From positions 434,001 through 498,000 of the forward strand of contig NZ_ATXK01000001.1 in NCBI RefSeq assembly GCF_000421645.1: a DNA stretch of 64,000 nt. Reading direction: 5' to 3'. The DNA is from Aurantimonas coralicida DSM 14790. GTDB lineage: Bacteria; Pseudomonadota; Alphaproteobacteria; Rhizobiales; Rhizobiaceae. The notes under the pieces were generated by a model. It had not been told where the DNA came from and ran no database searches. It worked only from the letters and a program-made list of their open reading frames with translations. The translations under genes and the position numbers were made by a program. This document shows positions 8,543-18,019 of the stretch, piece after piece. Positions within the stretch are counted from its first letter, which is position 1. Every line of letters begins with the position of its first letter.

Positions 8543-8543
8543 C

Positions 8544-8711
8544 ATGACACTGGAACGCAAGCTGTCGCTGGTGGCCTACGCCGTCCTGTGCGCCTTCCTG
8601 CTGATTCTCATCGTCCACGTGCCGTCGCCGGATCTCGGCCTGGTGCTCCTGGCGACCGTGCTGCTGGCCGGCTACGACCTGTTCTTCCACGATCCGACGC
8701 CGAAGCCCTGA
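8544..8711 (+). CDS. Small two-segment membrane protein (55 aa)
   Basis: A short frame starts one base after the amidase-like stop and reads MTLERKLSLVAYAVLCAFLL and onward to DLFFHDPTPKP. It has two hydrophobic stretches (about residues 8-25 and 30-46) separated by VPSPDLG, so a hairpin in the inner membrane is likely. GGGAG lies about 8 nt upstream of the ATG, within the end of the preceding gene. The tight spacing puts it in the TRAP operon. I do not recognise the family and no function can be stated. Confidence 0.65.
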   Translation: MTLERKLSLVAYAVLCAFLLILIVHVPSPDLGLVLLATVLLAGYDLFFHDPTPKP

Positions 8712-8785
8712 CGCGCGTCGCGCGCGGCGACCTCGGCACGCGACCGCGCGGCCCCGCCGCGCGTCGCTTCCGGACCCCAGACAGC

Positions 8786-8815
8786 AAAAAGCCCGGCACG
8801 ATGGCCGGGCTTCTT
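8786..8815 (-). terminator. Bidirectional terminator between the TRAP operon and rpmE
   Basis: GCCCGGC (8791-8797) pairs with GCCGGGC (8804-8810). Five A precede the stem (a U-tract for minus-strand rpmE) and TTCTTT follows on the plus strand. Confidence 0.8.
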
Positions 8816-8839
8816 TCATGTCGACTCCGTGTCGGCCTC

Positions 8840-9061
8840 TTACATGCCGAGGCCTTCGTACCGCTTCTTGAAGCGCGACACGCGACCGCCGCGGTCCAGC
8901 AGCTGCTGGTTGCCGCCGGTCCAGGCCGGATGGCTGGTCGGATCGATGTCGAGATTCATCTTGTCGCCGTCAGAACCCCAGGTCGACCGGGTCTGATACT
9001 CGGTGCCATTGGTCATCACGACGGTGATCGTGTGGTAGTCCGGGTGGATTTTGTCTTTCAT
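8840..9061 (-). CDS. rpmE: 50S ribosomal protein L31
   Basis: A 73-residue protein reading [20 protein letters not shown] and containing [16 protein letters not shown] and a [14 protein letters not shown]-terminus. This is the alphaproteobacterial L31 without the zinc-binding CxxC pairs. It joins the two ribosomal subunits in the central protuberance bridge. ATG 9061 matches the family start. The frame remains open upstream but has no conserved sequence there. It is transcribed away from the ABC exporter gene and ends at a strong hairpin. Confidence 0.95.
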   Translation of the reverse strand: MKDKIHPDYHTITVVMTNGTEYQTRSTWGSDGDKMNLDIDPTSHPAWTGGNQQLLDRGGRVSRFKKRYEGLGM

Positions 9062-9282
9062 CGCCTTCGATCCTTGGGTCTGGCCGGATCCCCGCCAAAC
9101 CGACACAGCTGCGGACAGGGCCGCCTGCAGGTCTCGATGTCGCGGAGTTGGAAAGCGCGATCGCTTTCAAATTCGAGGACGAGCCTATACATGAGGGCAC
9201 CTGTCGGCACAAGAGCCGGAGGCCATCCCCGTCGCGGTGTGCGCGGCGGGTTCATGAACTGCGAGAATGACTGGAGGCGGGC

Positions 9283-11097
9283 TTGCGCCAGATGACAGCC
9301 GGCGAGCGCGAAGCCGAACGCAAGCGCCGCGACCTGAAGCCCCTCGCCCGGCTGATTCCCTATCTGAAGCGCTACAAGGCCAAGGTCGCCGGCGCGATCT
9401 TCTTCCTGTCGCTGGCGGCCCTCACCACGCTCTCCCTGCCGCTTGCCGTGCGCAGGGTGATCGACAAGGGCTTCGACGCCCCCAGCACCGCCTTCATCGA
9501 CACCTATTTCGCCATGCTGGTGGTCCTGGCCGCCGTCCTCGCAATCGCCAGCGCCGGCCGCTACTATTTCGTCATCACGCTGGGCGAGCGCGTCGTGGCG
9601 GATCTGCGCAAGGATGTCTTCTCCCGGGTGACCCGCCTGTCGCCGGGCTTCTACGACCGGGCGCTGACCGGCGAGATCGTCTCGCGCCTGACCGCCGACA
9701 CCACCCAGATCAAGTCCGTCGTCGGCGCCACCGCCTCGCTGGCCCTGCGCAACGCCATCCTGTTCATCGGCGCCGTCGTCATGATGGTCATCACCAGCCC
9801 CGGCCTGTCGCTGATCGTCATCGCCGCGATTCCCGTCATCATCGTGCCGCTGGTCGCCTTCGGCCGTTCCGTGCGTCGCCGCTCGCGCTACGCCCAGGAC
9901 ACGCTGGCCGACGCCACCGCCTATGCCACCGAGGCGATCGGCGCCGTGCGCACCGTCCAGGCCTTCACCAGCGAGACCGCCACCGGCAACCGCTTCGCCG
10001 CCGCCGTCGATCGCGCCTTCCAGGCCGCCCGCGCCTCGGTCAGCGCCCGCGCCTTCCTCACCGCCTTCGCCATCTTCCTGATCTTCTCGTCGATCATCGC
10101 CGTCCTGTGGATCGGCGCCCAGCAGGTCACCGAGGGCACCATGAGCGGCGGCACGCTCGGGCAGTTCCTCCTTTACGCCGTCTTCGCCGCGGGCGCTGTG
10201 GGCCAGCTCTCGGAGGTCTGGGGCGAGATCGCCCAGGCCGCCGGCGCCGCCGAGCGCCTGTCCGAGCTTCTGGCCGAGGAACCGGCCATCCGCTCGCCCG
10301 CCGATCCCGTCGCTCTGCCCCGGCCGGCGCGCGGCGAGGTCGTCTTCGACCGGGTCAGCTTCGCCTATCCGACGCGGCCCGACGTCTCGACGGTCCACGA
10401 CCTGTCCTTCACCGTGAAGCACGGCGAGACCGTCGCCATCGTCGGCCCGTCCGGCGCCGGCAAGTCGACCATCTTCTCGCTGATCGAGCGCTTCTACGAT
10501 CCCGATGCCGGCCGCGTCCTGATCGACGGTGTCGACGTGCGCGCGGCCGATCTGGAAGAGCTGCGCAGCCGCATTGCCCTCGTCCCCCAGGACGTGACCA
10601 TCTTCGCCGCGACCGCCGCCGAGAATATCGGCTTCGGCGATCCCAACGCCTCGCGCCCGCAGGTGGTCTCGGCGGCCCGCTCGGCGCTGGCCGAAGGCTT
10701 CATCGAGGCCATGCAGGACGGCTACGACACCGTGATCGGCGAGCGCGGCATCACCCTGTCGGGCGGCCAGCGCCAGCGCGTGGCGATCGCCCGGGCGATC
10801 CTGCGCGACGCGCCGATCCTGCTCCTCGACGAGGCGACCTCCGCCCTCGACGCCGAAAGCGAGATCCTCGTCCAGCGGGCGCTGGAAAAGCTGATGGAGG
10901 GCCGCACGACGCTGGTCATCGCCCATCGCCTCGCCACGGTCCTGAAGGCCGACCGCATCCTCGTCCTCGATGGCGGCCAGATCGTCGAGGAAGGCACCCA
11001 CGCCTCGCTGATCGCCAAAGACGGCATCTATGCCCGTCTCGCCCGCCTGCAGTTCGAGGCCGGCCGCACCGACGCGATGCTCGGCGCCGCCGAATAG
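9283..11097 (+). CDS. ABC exporter, fused permease and ATPase (MsbA-related)
   Basis: A half-transporter of about 604 residues. The N-terminal half has six hydrophobic segments after LARLIPYLKRYK; the C-terminal half is a complete nucleotide-binding domain with Walker A GPSGAGKST (about 388-396), signature LSGGQRQR (about 492-499), Walker B ILLLDEAT and the switch His in VIAHRLATV. It is expected to act as a homodimer exporting lipid or a small hydrophobic molecule; the substrate is unknown. The SD GGAGG at 9273-9277 is 5 nt from TTG 9283 and 14 nt from ATG 9292 (MTAGERE), so TTG is chosen but ATG is possible. Confidence 0.9.
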   Translation: MRQMTAGEREAERKRRDLKPLARLIPYLKRYKAKVAGAIFFLSLAALTTLSLPLAVRRVIDKGFDAPSTAFIDTYFAMLVVLAAVLAIASAGRYYFVITLGERVVADLRKDVFSRVTRLSPGFYDRALTGEIVSRLTADTTQIKSVVGATASLALRNAILFIGAVVMMVITSPGLSLIVIAAIPVIIVPLVAFGRSVRRRSRYAQDTLADATAYATEAIGAVRTVQAFTSETATGNRFAAAVDRAFQAARASVSARAFLTAFAIFLIFSSIIAVLWIGAQQVTEGTMSGGTLGQFLLYAVFAAGAVGQLSEVWGEIAQAAGAAERLSELLAEEPAIRSPADPVALPRPARGEVVFDRVSFAYPTRPDVSTVHDLSFTVKHGETVAIVGPSGAGKSTIFSLIERFYDPDAGRVLIDGVDVRAADLEELRSRIALVPQDVTIFAATAAENIGFGDPNASRPQVVSAARSALAEGFIEAMQDGYDTVIGERGITLSGGQRQRVAIARAILRDAPILLLDEATSALDAESEILVQRALEKLMEGRTTLVIAHRLATVLKADRILVLDGGQIVEEGTHASLIAKDGIYARLARLQFEAGRTDAMLGAAE

Positions 11098-11203
11098 CAC
11101 CGCGAACGCGGCGTCCCGCAGCGCGCCGCGTCACCTCCGGGCGAAGCGTCGTACCTTTGCCGCGGACCGCCGGACCCTGCGCCCGCAAAGCCCGGCGTCC
11201 CGG

Positions 11204-11548
11204 CTAATCCACCTCGGGCATGGTCGCCGTCACCTCGATCGCCGCATACCAGGCGGCCAGATCGGCGATGTCGGCGTCTTCCAGACCCTGCGCGATGATC
11301 GACATCTGCTGGTGCTGGCGCGCGCCCGAGCGAAACGCCTTGAGCTGTTCGGCGAGATAGAAGGCGCTGTCGCCGGCGATGTTCGGGGCATCGGGCGCTG
11401 TCGCGACGCCGTCGAGGCCGTGGCAGGTGGCGCACATGGCGGCCTTCTCCTTGCCGGCCGCCAGATCCGCGGCCATGGCGGCGGACGAGGCGAGAAGAAG
11501 CAGCGCCGCGGCGAGGCCACGCGGCAGGAACTTGGTCATGGGGGTCAT
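11204..11548 (-). CDS. Class I c-type cytochrome, periplasmic
   Basis: A 114-residue secreted cytochrome. A signal peptide (LPRGLAAALLLLASSAAMA) is followed by the haem-binding CATCH at residues 39-43. A likely axial methionine lies in QQMSII (Met82), giving the size and layout of a cytochrome c553-type carrier. It lies 62 bp downstream of the PQQ-type dehydrogenase and probably takes electrons from it. ATG 11548 and ATG 11539 are both possible; neither has a good SD. Confidence 0.85.
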   Translation of the reverse strand: MTPMTKFLPRGLAAALLLLASSAAMAADLAAGKEKAAMCATCHGLDGVATAPDAPNIAGDSAFYLAEQLKAFRSGARQHQQMSIIAQGLEDADIADLAAWYAAIEVTATMPEVD

Positions 11549-11610
11549 CCGTCTGGAGGGTGGCGGGCCGCCCCGGTCTCCCGGCGCGGCCCTGTCGGCG
11601 TCAAGAACGC

Positions 11611-12867
11611 CTATTTGGTGTAGGCGATCCGGTAGATCGCGCCCGCCAGATCGTCGGAGACCAGCAGCGAGCCGTCCTTCAGCGTCGCCACGTCCACCGG
11701 GCGGCCGATATATTCGCCGCTGTCCGACAGCCAGCCCTCGGCGAAGACTTCCGTCTCCTTGGCCGAGCCGTCCTCGTTGAGCGAGGTGAACATCACCCGC
11801 GCCCCGATCGGGTCGGTCCGGTTCCACGAGCCGTGCTGGGCCGAGAAGATGCCGCCGCGATATTTCCGCGGGAAGCTGTCGCCGTCATAGAAGGTCATGC
11901 CCAGATCGGCCGCATGGGCGTCCATCTCGACTTCCGGCATCACCACGTCGGCGGGGATCTCGGCGTTCTTGTACTCGTTGGTGCGCACGCTGCCGCCGCC
12001 ATACCAGGGGAAGCCGAAATCCTGGCCGGACGCGGTCGCCCGGTTCAGCTCGCCCGGCGGGATGTCGTCGCCCATGCCGTCGACCTGGTTGTCGGTGAAC
12101 CACAGCTCGCCATTGTCGGGGTTGAAGTCCATGCCGACCGAATTGCGCACGCCGGTGGCGTAGACCTCGCGGCCGCTGCCGTCGCGCTCCATCCGCACGA
12201 TGCCGCCGATGCCCTCGCGCTTGTAGAGGTCGCTCTTCTCCTCGGGCGGCACGTTGTAGGGCTGGCCGAGCGAGACATAGAGCTTGTTGTCCGGCCCGAT
12301 CCGGCAGACGCGGGCGGTGTGATTGAAGGATTCCTCGGCGGCCGGAATCAGCTCGCCCTTGTCCACCACCACGCCGACGGCCACGTCCGGGCTCTCGTAA
12401 AAGAACTCGGCGGCCGGCAGCACCAGCACCCGGTTCTGCTCGGCGATGAACAGGAAGCCGTCATCGGAGAAGCAGACGCCGTTCGGGATGGTGAAGTCGA
12501 TCGACGGGGCGAACTGCTTCACCTCGTCGGCCACCCGGTTACGGTCGCGGTCGGTGATCGCCCAGACGGTCTGCTTGCGGGTGCCCACGAAGGTGGCGAC
12601 GCCCTGCGGGCCGACAGCGATGTGGCGGGCGTCCGGAACCACCGCGTAGAGCGAGATCTCGAAGCCGTCCGGCAGCGTGATCGCTTCCAGGTTCTTGCGC
12701 AGCTGGTCGGCATAGCCGCCGGTCTGGTCGATGGTCTGGAAATCCATCGATGTACCCGTCGACTGCATGCCCTGCAGCTTTTTCATGTTGTCGTCGGATT
12801 GCGCCGCCGCCGGCGACACCGCCATGAGTGCGAACACGGCGACCGTGCTCATCAGGATCCTGTGCAT
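11611..12867 (-). CDS. PQQ-dependent sugar/sorbosone-type dehydrogenase, periplasmic
   Basis: The 418-residue product begins with a signal peptide (MHRILMSTVAVFALMAVSPA, cut near AAAQ) and folds as a six-bladed soluble glucose-dehydrogenase-like propeller. Landmarks are LPDGFEISLYAVVPDARHIAVG, NGVCFSDDGFLFIAEQNRV, GRDVYATG-like GREVYATGVRNSVGMDFNPD, ELWFTDN and FSAQHGSWNR. Such enzymes oxidise sugars or alcohols with PQQ in the periplasm and pass electrons to a cytochrome c, which is the next gene. AGGGGAGGAA sits directly upstream of ATG 12867. The actual substrate is not known. Confidence 0.87.
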   Translation of the reverse strand: MHRILMSTVAVFALMAVSPAAAQSDDNMKKLQGMQSTGTSMDFQTIDQTGGYADQLRKNLEAITLPDGFEISLYAVVPDARHIAVGPQGVATFVGTRKQTVWAITDRDRNRVADEVKQFAPSIDFTIPNGVCFSDDGFLFIAEQNRVLVLPAAEFFYESPDVAVGVVVDKGELIPAAEESFNHTARVCRIGPDNKLYVSLGQPYNVPPEEKSDLYKREGIGGIVRMERDGSGREVYATGVRNSVGMDFNPDNGELWFTDNQVDGMGDDIPPGELNRATASGQDFGFPWYGGGSVRTNEYKNAEIPADVVMPEVEMDAHAADLGMTFYDGDSFPRKYRGGIFSAQHGSWNRTDPIGARVMFTSLNEDGSAKETEVFAEGWLSDSGEYIGRPVDVATLKDGSLLVSDDLAGAIYRIAYTK

Positions 12868-13039
12868 GTTTCCTCCCCTGCCGCGCTGGGCGCGATCGTT
12901 GTGGAGGGGGTGCCCTTCCCCTCGGGCAGGATGCTGGCATGCACTTCGCGACATCGTCAATCATGCACCGCCCACCGACGGCGGCGGGAGGCGCGCCGCA
13001 AGGTCGCAGCGTCTCGGAGGCTCGAGATGACGCGGCGGC

Positions 13040-14068
13040 TCAGCGTTCGGTCAGCTTGAACTCGATGCGCCGGTTGCGGGCGCGGGCCTCGGGCGTGTTC
13101 TCGGGATCGATCGGCTGGTATTCGCCGAAGCCCGTCGCCGCCAGCCGCTCGGGCGGCACGCCCTGGCTGATCAGATACTTGACCACCGCGCCGGCGCGCT
13201 CGGTCGACAGCTCCCAATTGTCCTCGAACCGGCCACCGGAGATCGGCACGTTGTCGGTGTGCCCGTCGACCCGGATGATCCAGTTGATGTCCGACGGGAT
13301 CTCGCGATTGAGCGCAACGATCGCCTCGGCGAGCTTGGCCATCTCGTCGGTGCCTTCCTCCTGCAGGACGTCCGACCCCGAGGGGAACAGCACTTCCGAC
13401 TGGAACACGAAGCGGTCGCCGACTATGCGGATGTTCTCGCGATCCGACAGGATCTCGCGCAGCCGGCCGAAGAAGTCCGAGCGATAGCGCGACAGCTCCT
13501 GCACCCTTTGGGCGAGCGCGACGTTCAGGCGCCGGCCGAGATCGGCGATCTTGGTCTGGCTTTCCGCGTCGCGGCTCTCGGACACCTCCAGCGCCCGCTC
13601 CAGCGCGCCGATCTGCTGGCGCAGGGCGGCAAGCTGCTGGTTCAGAAGCTCCACCTGCGAGCGGGCCCGCTGCGACAGCTCCTGCTCCTCGCTGAGCGCC
13701 GTCTGCAGGCCCTCGACCCGGGCCGAGGCGGCGGCCGCCGAGCCCGATCCCGATTCCAGCGCCTCCTGCAGGCGCGAGCGCTCCTCCTCGATGCCGGCGA
13801 GCGACGCCCGCAGATTGGCGATCTGGTCCTCGTTGTCCTGGGTGGTCGAGCGCTCCAGCGCCAGCAGCTGGGTCAGCTCGTTGATCTGGCTGTTCAGCCG
13901 GTCGAGCACCTCGTCCTTGCCGGTGATCTCGCGGCTGAGCAGGAACTGCGCCAGCACGAACACCGACAGAAGGAACATGATCGCCAGGAGCAGCGTCGAC
14001 AGCGCATCGACGAAGCCCGGCCAGTAATCGACCGACCGATCGCTCCTGCGGTTGCGCGACAGCGCCAT
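13040..14068 (-). CDS. OmpA/MotB-domain envelope protein with long coiled coil
   Basis: A 342-residue protein with one N-terminal membrane segment (about residues 19-41, FVDALSTLLLAIMFLLSVFV), a long heptad-rich coiled coil (about 45-195), and a C-terminal OmpA-like peptidoglycan-binding domain. The domain shows FQSEVLFPSGSDVL, VDGHTDNVPI and ARNRRIEFKLTER. The start is preceded by the MotA-like gene with a 2-nt gap, so the two make an operon. By analogy with MotA/MotB and TolQ/TolR they should form a proton-driven channel tethered to the cell wall. No flagellar gene is nearby, so a cell-envelope role is more likely than motility. Confidence 0.85.
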   Translation of the reverse strand: MALSRNRRSDRSVDYWPGFVDALSTLLLAIMFLLSVFVLAQFLLSREITGKDEVLDRLNSQINELTQLLALERSTTQDNEDQIANLRASLAGIEEERSRLQEALESGSGSAAAASARVEGLQTALSEEQELSQRARSQVELLNQQLAALRQQIGALERALEVSESRDAESQTKIADLGRRLNVALAQRVQELSRYRSDFFGRLREILSDRENIRIVGDRFVFQSEVLFPSGSDVLQEEGTDEMAKLAEAIVALNREIPSDINWIIRVDGHTDNVPISGGRFEDNWELSTERAGAVVKYLISQGVPPERLAATGFGEYQPIDPENTPEARARNRRIEFKLTER

Positions 14069-14070
14069 GG

Positions 14071-15120
14071 CTAGGGTTCCTTGCGCTTGTCGCCGAGACT
14101 GCCGGCGAGCCGGTCCAGCACCTGCCGCAACTCGCGCTGCTCACCGGCCTGGGTCTCCACGAAGTCCCGCAGCATCTGCTGCTCGCTGCGCATGTGGGTG
14201 ACGAGGCCCTGGATGCTCTCGGCCAGATTGGCCATGGCGGCGCTGGTGCGCGGCGTCGTGGTCTGGTCCTTGGCGATCTTGTCGATCTGCTCGGACAATT
14301 GCCGCAGCTGCTCCGAACCGCCGGCGGCCACCTGCGCCCCCTCGCCCGTCGGCGGCAGCACCATGTCGGAGCCGACATCGGTCACCGAGGACAGCCAGTT
14401 TTCCAGCTCGGTATAGAACCGGTTCTGCGCCCGCCCGACCTGCAGGTCGAGAAAGCCGAGCACCAGCGAGCCGGACAGGCCGAACAGCGACGAGGAAAAC
14501 GCCGTGCCCATGCCCGACAGCGGCGCGGCAAGGCCCGCCTTCAGGGCGTCCAGAACGCTGGCGGTGTCGCCGGCGGCCGGATCGAGGCCCTGGATGGTCG
14601 CGCCGATCGAGCCGATGGTGCGCAACAGGCCCCAGAACGTGCCGAGCAGGCCGAGAAACACCAGCAGGCCGATCAGGTAGCGGGCGATGTCGCGGGTCTC
14701 GTCGAGGCGCGTGGCGATCGAATCGAGGATCGAGCGCATCGAATGGGTCGACAGCGAGATCGAGCGCCGACGACCGATCAGGCCGCGCATCGGCGCCAGC
14801 AGCACCGGATCCTTCAGCCGGTCGAAATCCGACGAGCCCTCGCGGAAGGCGTTGACCCAGCGGACCTCTCGCGACAGCCGCAGCACCTGCAGGAAGGCCA
14901 AAAGGATGCCGACGGCCAGTACGCCGATGATCAGGCCGTTCAGCCCGGGATTGGTGGCGAAGGCGGTGGAGATCTGCCGGCCGAGGATTGCCGCCACGAA
15001 GGAGGCCAGCGCCAGGAACACCAGCATCGACCACAGGAAGACCATGGGGCTCGACAGCCGGTTCGGATCGAAATCATCCGGCCGCCCGGTGTTGTCCGTA
15101 GACGATCTGAAGACCTGCAT
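14071..15120 (-). CDS. MotA/TolQ/ExbB-type proton channel protein
   Basis: A 349-residue inner-membrane protein. Hydrophobic segments lie near residues 30-50, 62-82, 150-172 and 200-222; the conserved channel core is YLIGLLVFLGLLGTFWGLLRTIGSI followed by PLSGMGTAFSSSLFGLSGSLVLGFLDL. The C-terminal part is charged and probably coiled. It is the first gene of the pair with the OmpA-domain protein. ATG 15120 (MQVFRSSTDN) has GGAA 5 nt upstream. The gene pair is a common Hyphomicrobiales arrangement; its exact task is not established here. Confidence 0.85.
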   Translation of the reverse strand: MQVFRSSTDNTGRPDDFDPNRLSSPMVFLWSMLVFLALASFVAAILGRQISTAFATNPGLNGLIIGVLAVGILLAFLQVLRLSREVRWVNAFREGSSDFDRLKDPVLLAPMRGLIGRRRSISLSTHSMRSILDSIATRLDETRDIARYLIGLLVFLGLLGTFWGLLRTIGSIGATIQGLDPAAGDTASVLDALKAGLAAPLSGMGTAFSSSLFGLSGSLVLGFLDLQVGRAQNRFYTELENWLSSVTDVGSDMVLPPTGEGAQVAAGGSEQLRQLSEQIDKIAKDQTTTPRTSAAMANLAESIQGLVTHMRSEQQMLRDFVETQAGEQRELRQVLDRLAGSLGDKRKEP

Positions 15121-15293
15121 CGCGTTCCAATCAACTCCGCCGGTTCGGGTCCACGGCACGGACCCCGCTGCCCGCGTTCACTCGAACCATAAGGCAAGGT
15201 AAGGAATAATGCGGCTCTTTTAAACGCCCGTTACGTCGCCCCGCCAGCCGTCCCCTGCCGTCTGCCCCGGCCGACGATGCGGCCGCGGTCGTC

Positions 15294-16115
15294 TCAGCCG
15301 TTCTGGGCGGCAGCCGTGCGCTTGCGCTCGGCCAGGGCGATCTGGTCGCTCAGCGCCTTGCGCATGAACTCGTTGCCGCAGACCACGTCGCCGATCTCGT
15401 GGTCGAACTTGGCGCCGTTCATGCCGCTGATGAAGCCGCCCGCCTCGCGCACCAGGATCGAACCGGCGGCCACGTCCCAGGGCTTCAGCTTGCGCTCCCA
15501 GAAGCCGTCGAGCCGGCCCGCCGCCACATAGGCCATGTCCAGCGAGGCCGCGCCCATGCGGCGCACGCCCGAGGTCTCGCCCATGATCTGGCGCAGCTCG
15601 TACAGATAGCCGGCATGGTCACCATGGCCGAGGAACGGCGTGCCGGTGCCGAACAGCGCTTCCGCCAACGACTTGCGGGCCGCGACCCGCAGGCGCCGGT
15701 CGTTGACGAAGGCGCCGCCGCCCTTTTCCGCCGTGTAGAGTTCGTCCATCGCCGGGTTGAACACCACGCCGGCAACGATCTGGCCGTCACGCTCGAGGCC
15801 GATCGAGATGGCGAATTGCGGAATGCCGTGCAGGAAGTTGGTGGTGCCGTCCAGCGGGTCGACGATCCAGCGGTGCTGCGGGTCGTTGCCCTCGACGACG
15901 CCGCGCTCCTCCATCAGGAAGCCCCAGTCCGGGCGCGCCCGCGACAGCTCCTGGTGGACGATCTCCTCGGCCCGGCGGTCGGCATTGGACACGAAATCCG
16001 CCGGTCCCTTCATCGAGACCTGCAGGTTCTGCACCTCGCCGAAGTCGCGGATCAGGGAACGGCCGGCCTTCATGGCGGCCTGCGTCATCACATGGAGAAG
16101 CGCGGATCGGGCCAT
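15294..16115 (-). CDS. suhB: Inositol monophosphatase family protein SuhB
   Basis: A 273-residue magnesium-dependent phosphatase. The metal and substrate motifs are present in order: GPADFVSNAD, EERGVVEG, IVDPLDGTTNFLHG (metal-binding DPLDGT) and KPWDVAAG near residue 210. It dephosphorylates inositol 1-phosphate and related sugars; in E. coli SuhB also binds the rRNA antitermination complex. It starts at ATG 16115 and is followed by efp upstream on the same strand, 70 bp away. The 170 bp downstream of it hold no recognised gene or sRNA. Confidence 0.93.
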   Translation of the reverse strand: MARSALLHVMTQAAMKAGRSLIRDFGEVQNLQVSMKGPADFVSNADRRAEEIVHQELSRARPDWGFLMEERGVVEGNDPQHRWIVDPLDGTTNFLHGIPQFAISIGLERDGQIVAGVVFNPAMDELYTAEKGGGAFVNDRRLRVAARKSLAEALFGTGTPFLGHGDHAGYLYELRQIMGETSGVRRMGAASLDMAYVAAGRLDGFWERKLKPWDVAAGSILVREAGGFISGMNGAKFDHEIGDVVCGNEFMRKALSDQIALAERKRTAAAQNG

Positions 16116-16185
16116 CGTCTGCTTTCGTCGAATAAGAGAGGGCCGCCCGGATGGCGGCCGCCGTCAGGAAATCTCGGGCTCAGCC

Positions 16186-16749
16186 TCAGTCGGCGCGGCG
16201 CAGATAGGTGATCTCGTTGGTATCAACGAGAATGCGCTCGCCGGTCTCGATGAACGGCGGCACCATCACGCGCATGCCGTTCTCCATCACCGCCGGCTTG
16301 TAGGAGGAGGCCGCGGTCTGGCCCTTGACCACCGGGTCGGCCTCGACGATCGCCAGCACCACCTGGTCGGGCAGCTTGATGCCGATCGGCTTGTCCTCGT
16401 GGCTTTCCACCGTGACCATCATGCCGTCCTGCAGGAAGGCCGCGCGCTCGCCGACGAAGTCCTTCTGGAGCTCCAGCTGCTCGTAGGTCTCGGTGTCCAT
16501 GAACACCAGCATCTCGCCCTCGGCGTAGAGGAACTGGTAGTCCTTCTGCTCCAGGCGGACGCGCTCGACGGTCTCGGAGGCGCGGAAGCGCTCGTTCAGC
16601 TTGGTGCCGTCGATCAGGTTCTTCAGCTCGACCTGGGCGAAGGCGCCGCCCTTGCCGGGCTTCACATGGGCGGTCTTCACCGCCGCCCACAGGCCGCCAT
16701 TGTGCTCGATGACGTTGCCAGGGCGAATTTCGTTTCCGTTGATCTTCAT
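16186..16749 (-). CDS. efp: Translation elongation factor P
   Basis: A 187-residue EF-P with [19 protein letters not shown] at the N-terminus and the modifiable lysine loop VKPGKGGAF (Lys33). The second and third OB domains are visible as [15 protein letters not shown] and the C-terminal [26 protein letters not shown] rescues ribosomes at polyproline stretches. The lysine context is compatible with beta-lysylation, but no epmA/epmB is in the window. ATG 16749 gives the standard family length; the frame open upstream has no conserved sequence. Confidence 0.96.
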   Translation of the reverse strand: MKINGNEIRPGNVIEHNGGLWAAVKTAHVKPGKGGAFAQVELKNLIDGTKLNERFRASETVERVRLEQKDYQFLYAEGEMLVFMDTETYEQLELQKDFVGERAAFLQDGMMVTVESHEDKPIGIKLPDQVVLAIVEADPVVKGQTAASSYKPAVMENGMRVMVPPFIETGERILVDTNEITYLRRAD

Positions 16750-16954
16750 CGATGCTCTCGAAGGGTTCTCGCGTCGGCGACGATCCGGTCGCACGGCAGC
16801 GGCAGCGTTATTGATCGGCAGGCTCGCTCGCCGGAAGGGGGCGGCCGGCCGGTGCCGGGCTCCATGCCTTCGTCTGACGATCTCTGCGGGTCGGGGCTCA
16901 AGACCATAATTTACCCCGCCATTCAAGCCTTGTGGCGGGTTTCGGCTGTCCCGC

Positions 16955-18019
16955 TCAGCGCGAACGGAACCGGTTGGCCGCCTCCAGGGCCGACTTCTGG
17001 GTCTGCGGATCGAGCCCGCGGAAGAAGTCGTCGAGGGTCGGGTCGGAGTTTTCCACCCGCTTGGCCAGCACCGCCCATTTCGCCGCCTGCAGCCGGTCCG
17101 GCGCGGTTCCCACGCCGTCTTTGTAGAGATGCGCCACCCGGTTGATGGCGATGGGATTGCCCCGGTCGGCCGCCCGCTTGAGGAAGCGGAAGCCGTCCTC
17201 CAGCTGCGGCGGGCCGCCCTTGCCGTTGATCAGCCAGATGCCGAATTCCACCTGCGCCGCGCCGAGGCCGTTGATCGCCGCCGCGCGCAGCCATTTGCGC
17301 GCCACGGCGCTGTCGGCCTGCACGCCGCGGCCATACTCATAGAGCTGCGACATGGCGTATTGCGCATCGGCGACGCCGGCATTGGCGGCTTTCTGGAAAT
17401 AGCCGAAGGCTTCCTCGAAGCCGCCCGAGGGCGAGGCCTGGACGATCATCTGTGCGTAATTGTACTGGGCCAGCGGCAGGCCCTGCTCGGCGGCCGCCGC
17501 CATCAGGTCGCGTGCCTTGGCGATGTCCGAGGCGACCACGGTGCCGTCCAGCAGCATCAGCGCGAAGCGGAACTGGCCCTCGGCGCTGCCGGCCTTGGCC
17601 GCCGCCTCGTACCAGTGCGCCGCCTTCTGCAGATCCTGCGGCACGCCGAGCGCCCGCGAATAGATCTCGCCGAGCAGCGTCTGCGCCGCCGGGTCGCCGA
17701 GATTGGCGATCGGCTCGGCCAGCTTCAGCGCCGTCAGGTAGAAGCCGCGCTGATAGGCGCCGTAGGCCAGATCGCTGGGGGACGGCTGCTGGCCTTCCGC
17801 CGGCGGCGTCTCGGGCGCGACCTCCGCCGGCACCGGCAGCGCCTCGCCCTGCGCGCCCTCGGTCAGCGTTCCCTGATCCAGCGCCGCCGGATCAGCCGTC
17901 GCGGCCTCGGCCGGCGCATCCTCGCTCTGGGCCCAGGCCGGCCCGGCGCCGATGATCAGCGCCGCCAGCCCCGCTAAAAGGACAAGCCGCCCGCCGGCCG
18001 CTCGTTCGGGTGCTCTCAT
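16955..18019 (-). CDS. Secreted Sel1/TPR-repeat protein
   Basis: A 354-residue protein with an N-terminal signal peptide or anchor (about residues 8-30) and a low-complexity Pro/Ala/Glu linker. About six Sel1-like repeats follow (for example [20 protein letters not shown] and [20 protein letters not shown]). Sel1 repeats are protein-binding scaffolds. The start overlaps the stop of the upstream thiE-like gene by ATGA (18016-18019), so the two are translationally coupled. The link between a thiamine-phosphate-synthase-like protein and an envelope scaffold is not explained by family knowledge. Confidence 0.85.
   Translation of the reverse strand: MRAPERAAGGRLVLLAGLAALIIGAGPAWAQSEDAPAEAATADPAALDQGTLTEGAQGEALPVPAEVAPETPPAEGQQPSPSDLAYGAYQRGFYLTALKLAEPIANLGDPAAQTLLGEIYSRALGVPQDLQKAAHWYEAAAKAGSAEGQFRFALMLLDGTVVASDIAKARDLMAAAAEQGLPLAQYNYAQMIVQASPSGGFEEAFGYFQKAANAGVADAQYAMSQLYEYGRGVQADSAVARKWLRAAAINGLGAAQVEFGIWLINGKGGPPQLEDGFRFLKRAADRGNPIAINRVAHLYKDGVGTAPDRLQAAKWAVLAKRVENSDPTLDDFFRGLDPQTQKSALEAANRFRSR

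Noticed and set aside
13040-15120. Zorya anti-phage system (ZorA/ZorB are MotA- and MotB-like)
   Set aside because: Neighbours are suhB, efp and a PQQ-type dehydrogenase; no helicase- or nuclease-type third component is present, and the pair is in a core context.
15170-15293. suhB-linked sRNA directly downstream of suhB
   Set aside because: The gap has no terminator with a T-run and no anti-SD linker; the matching structure is instead at 1585-1666.
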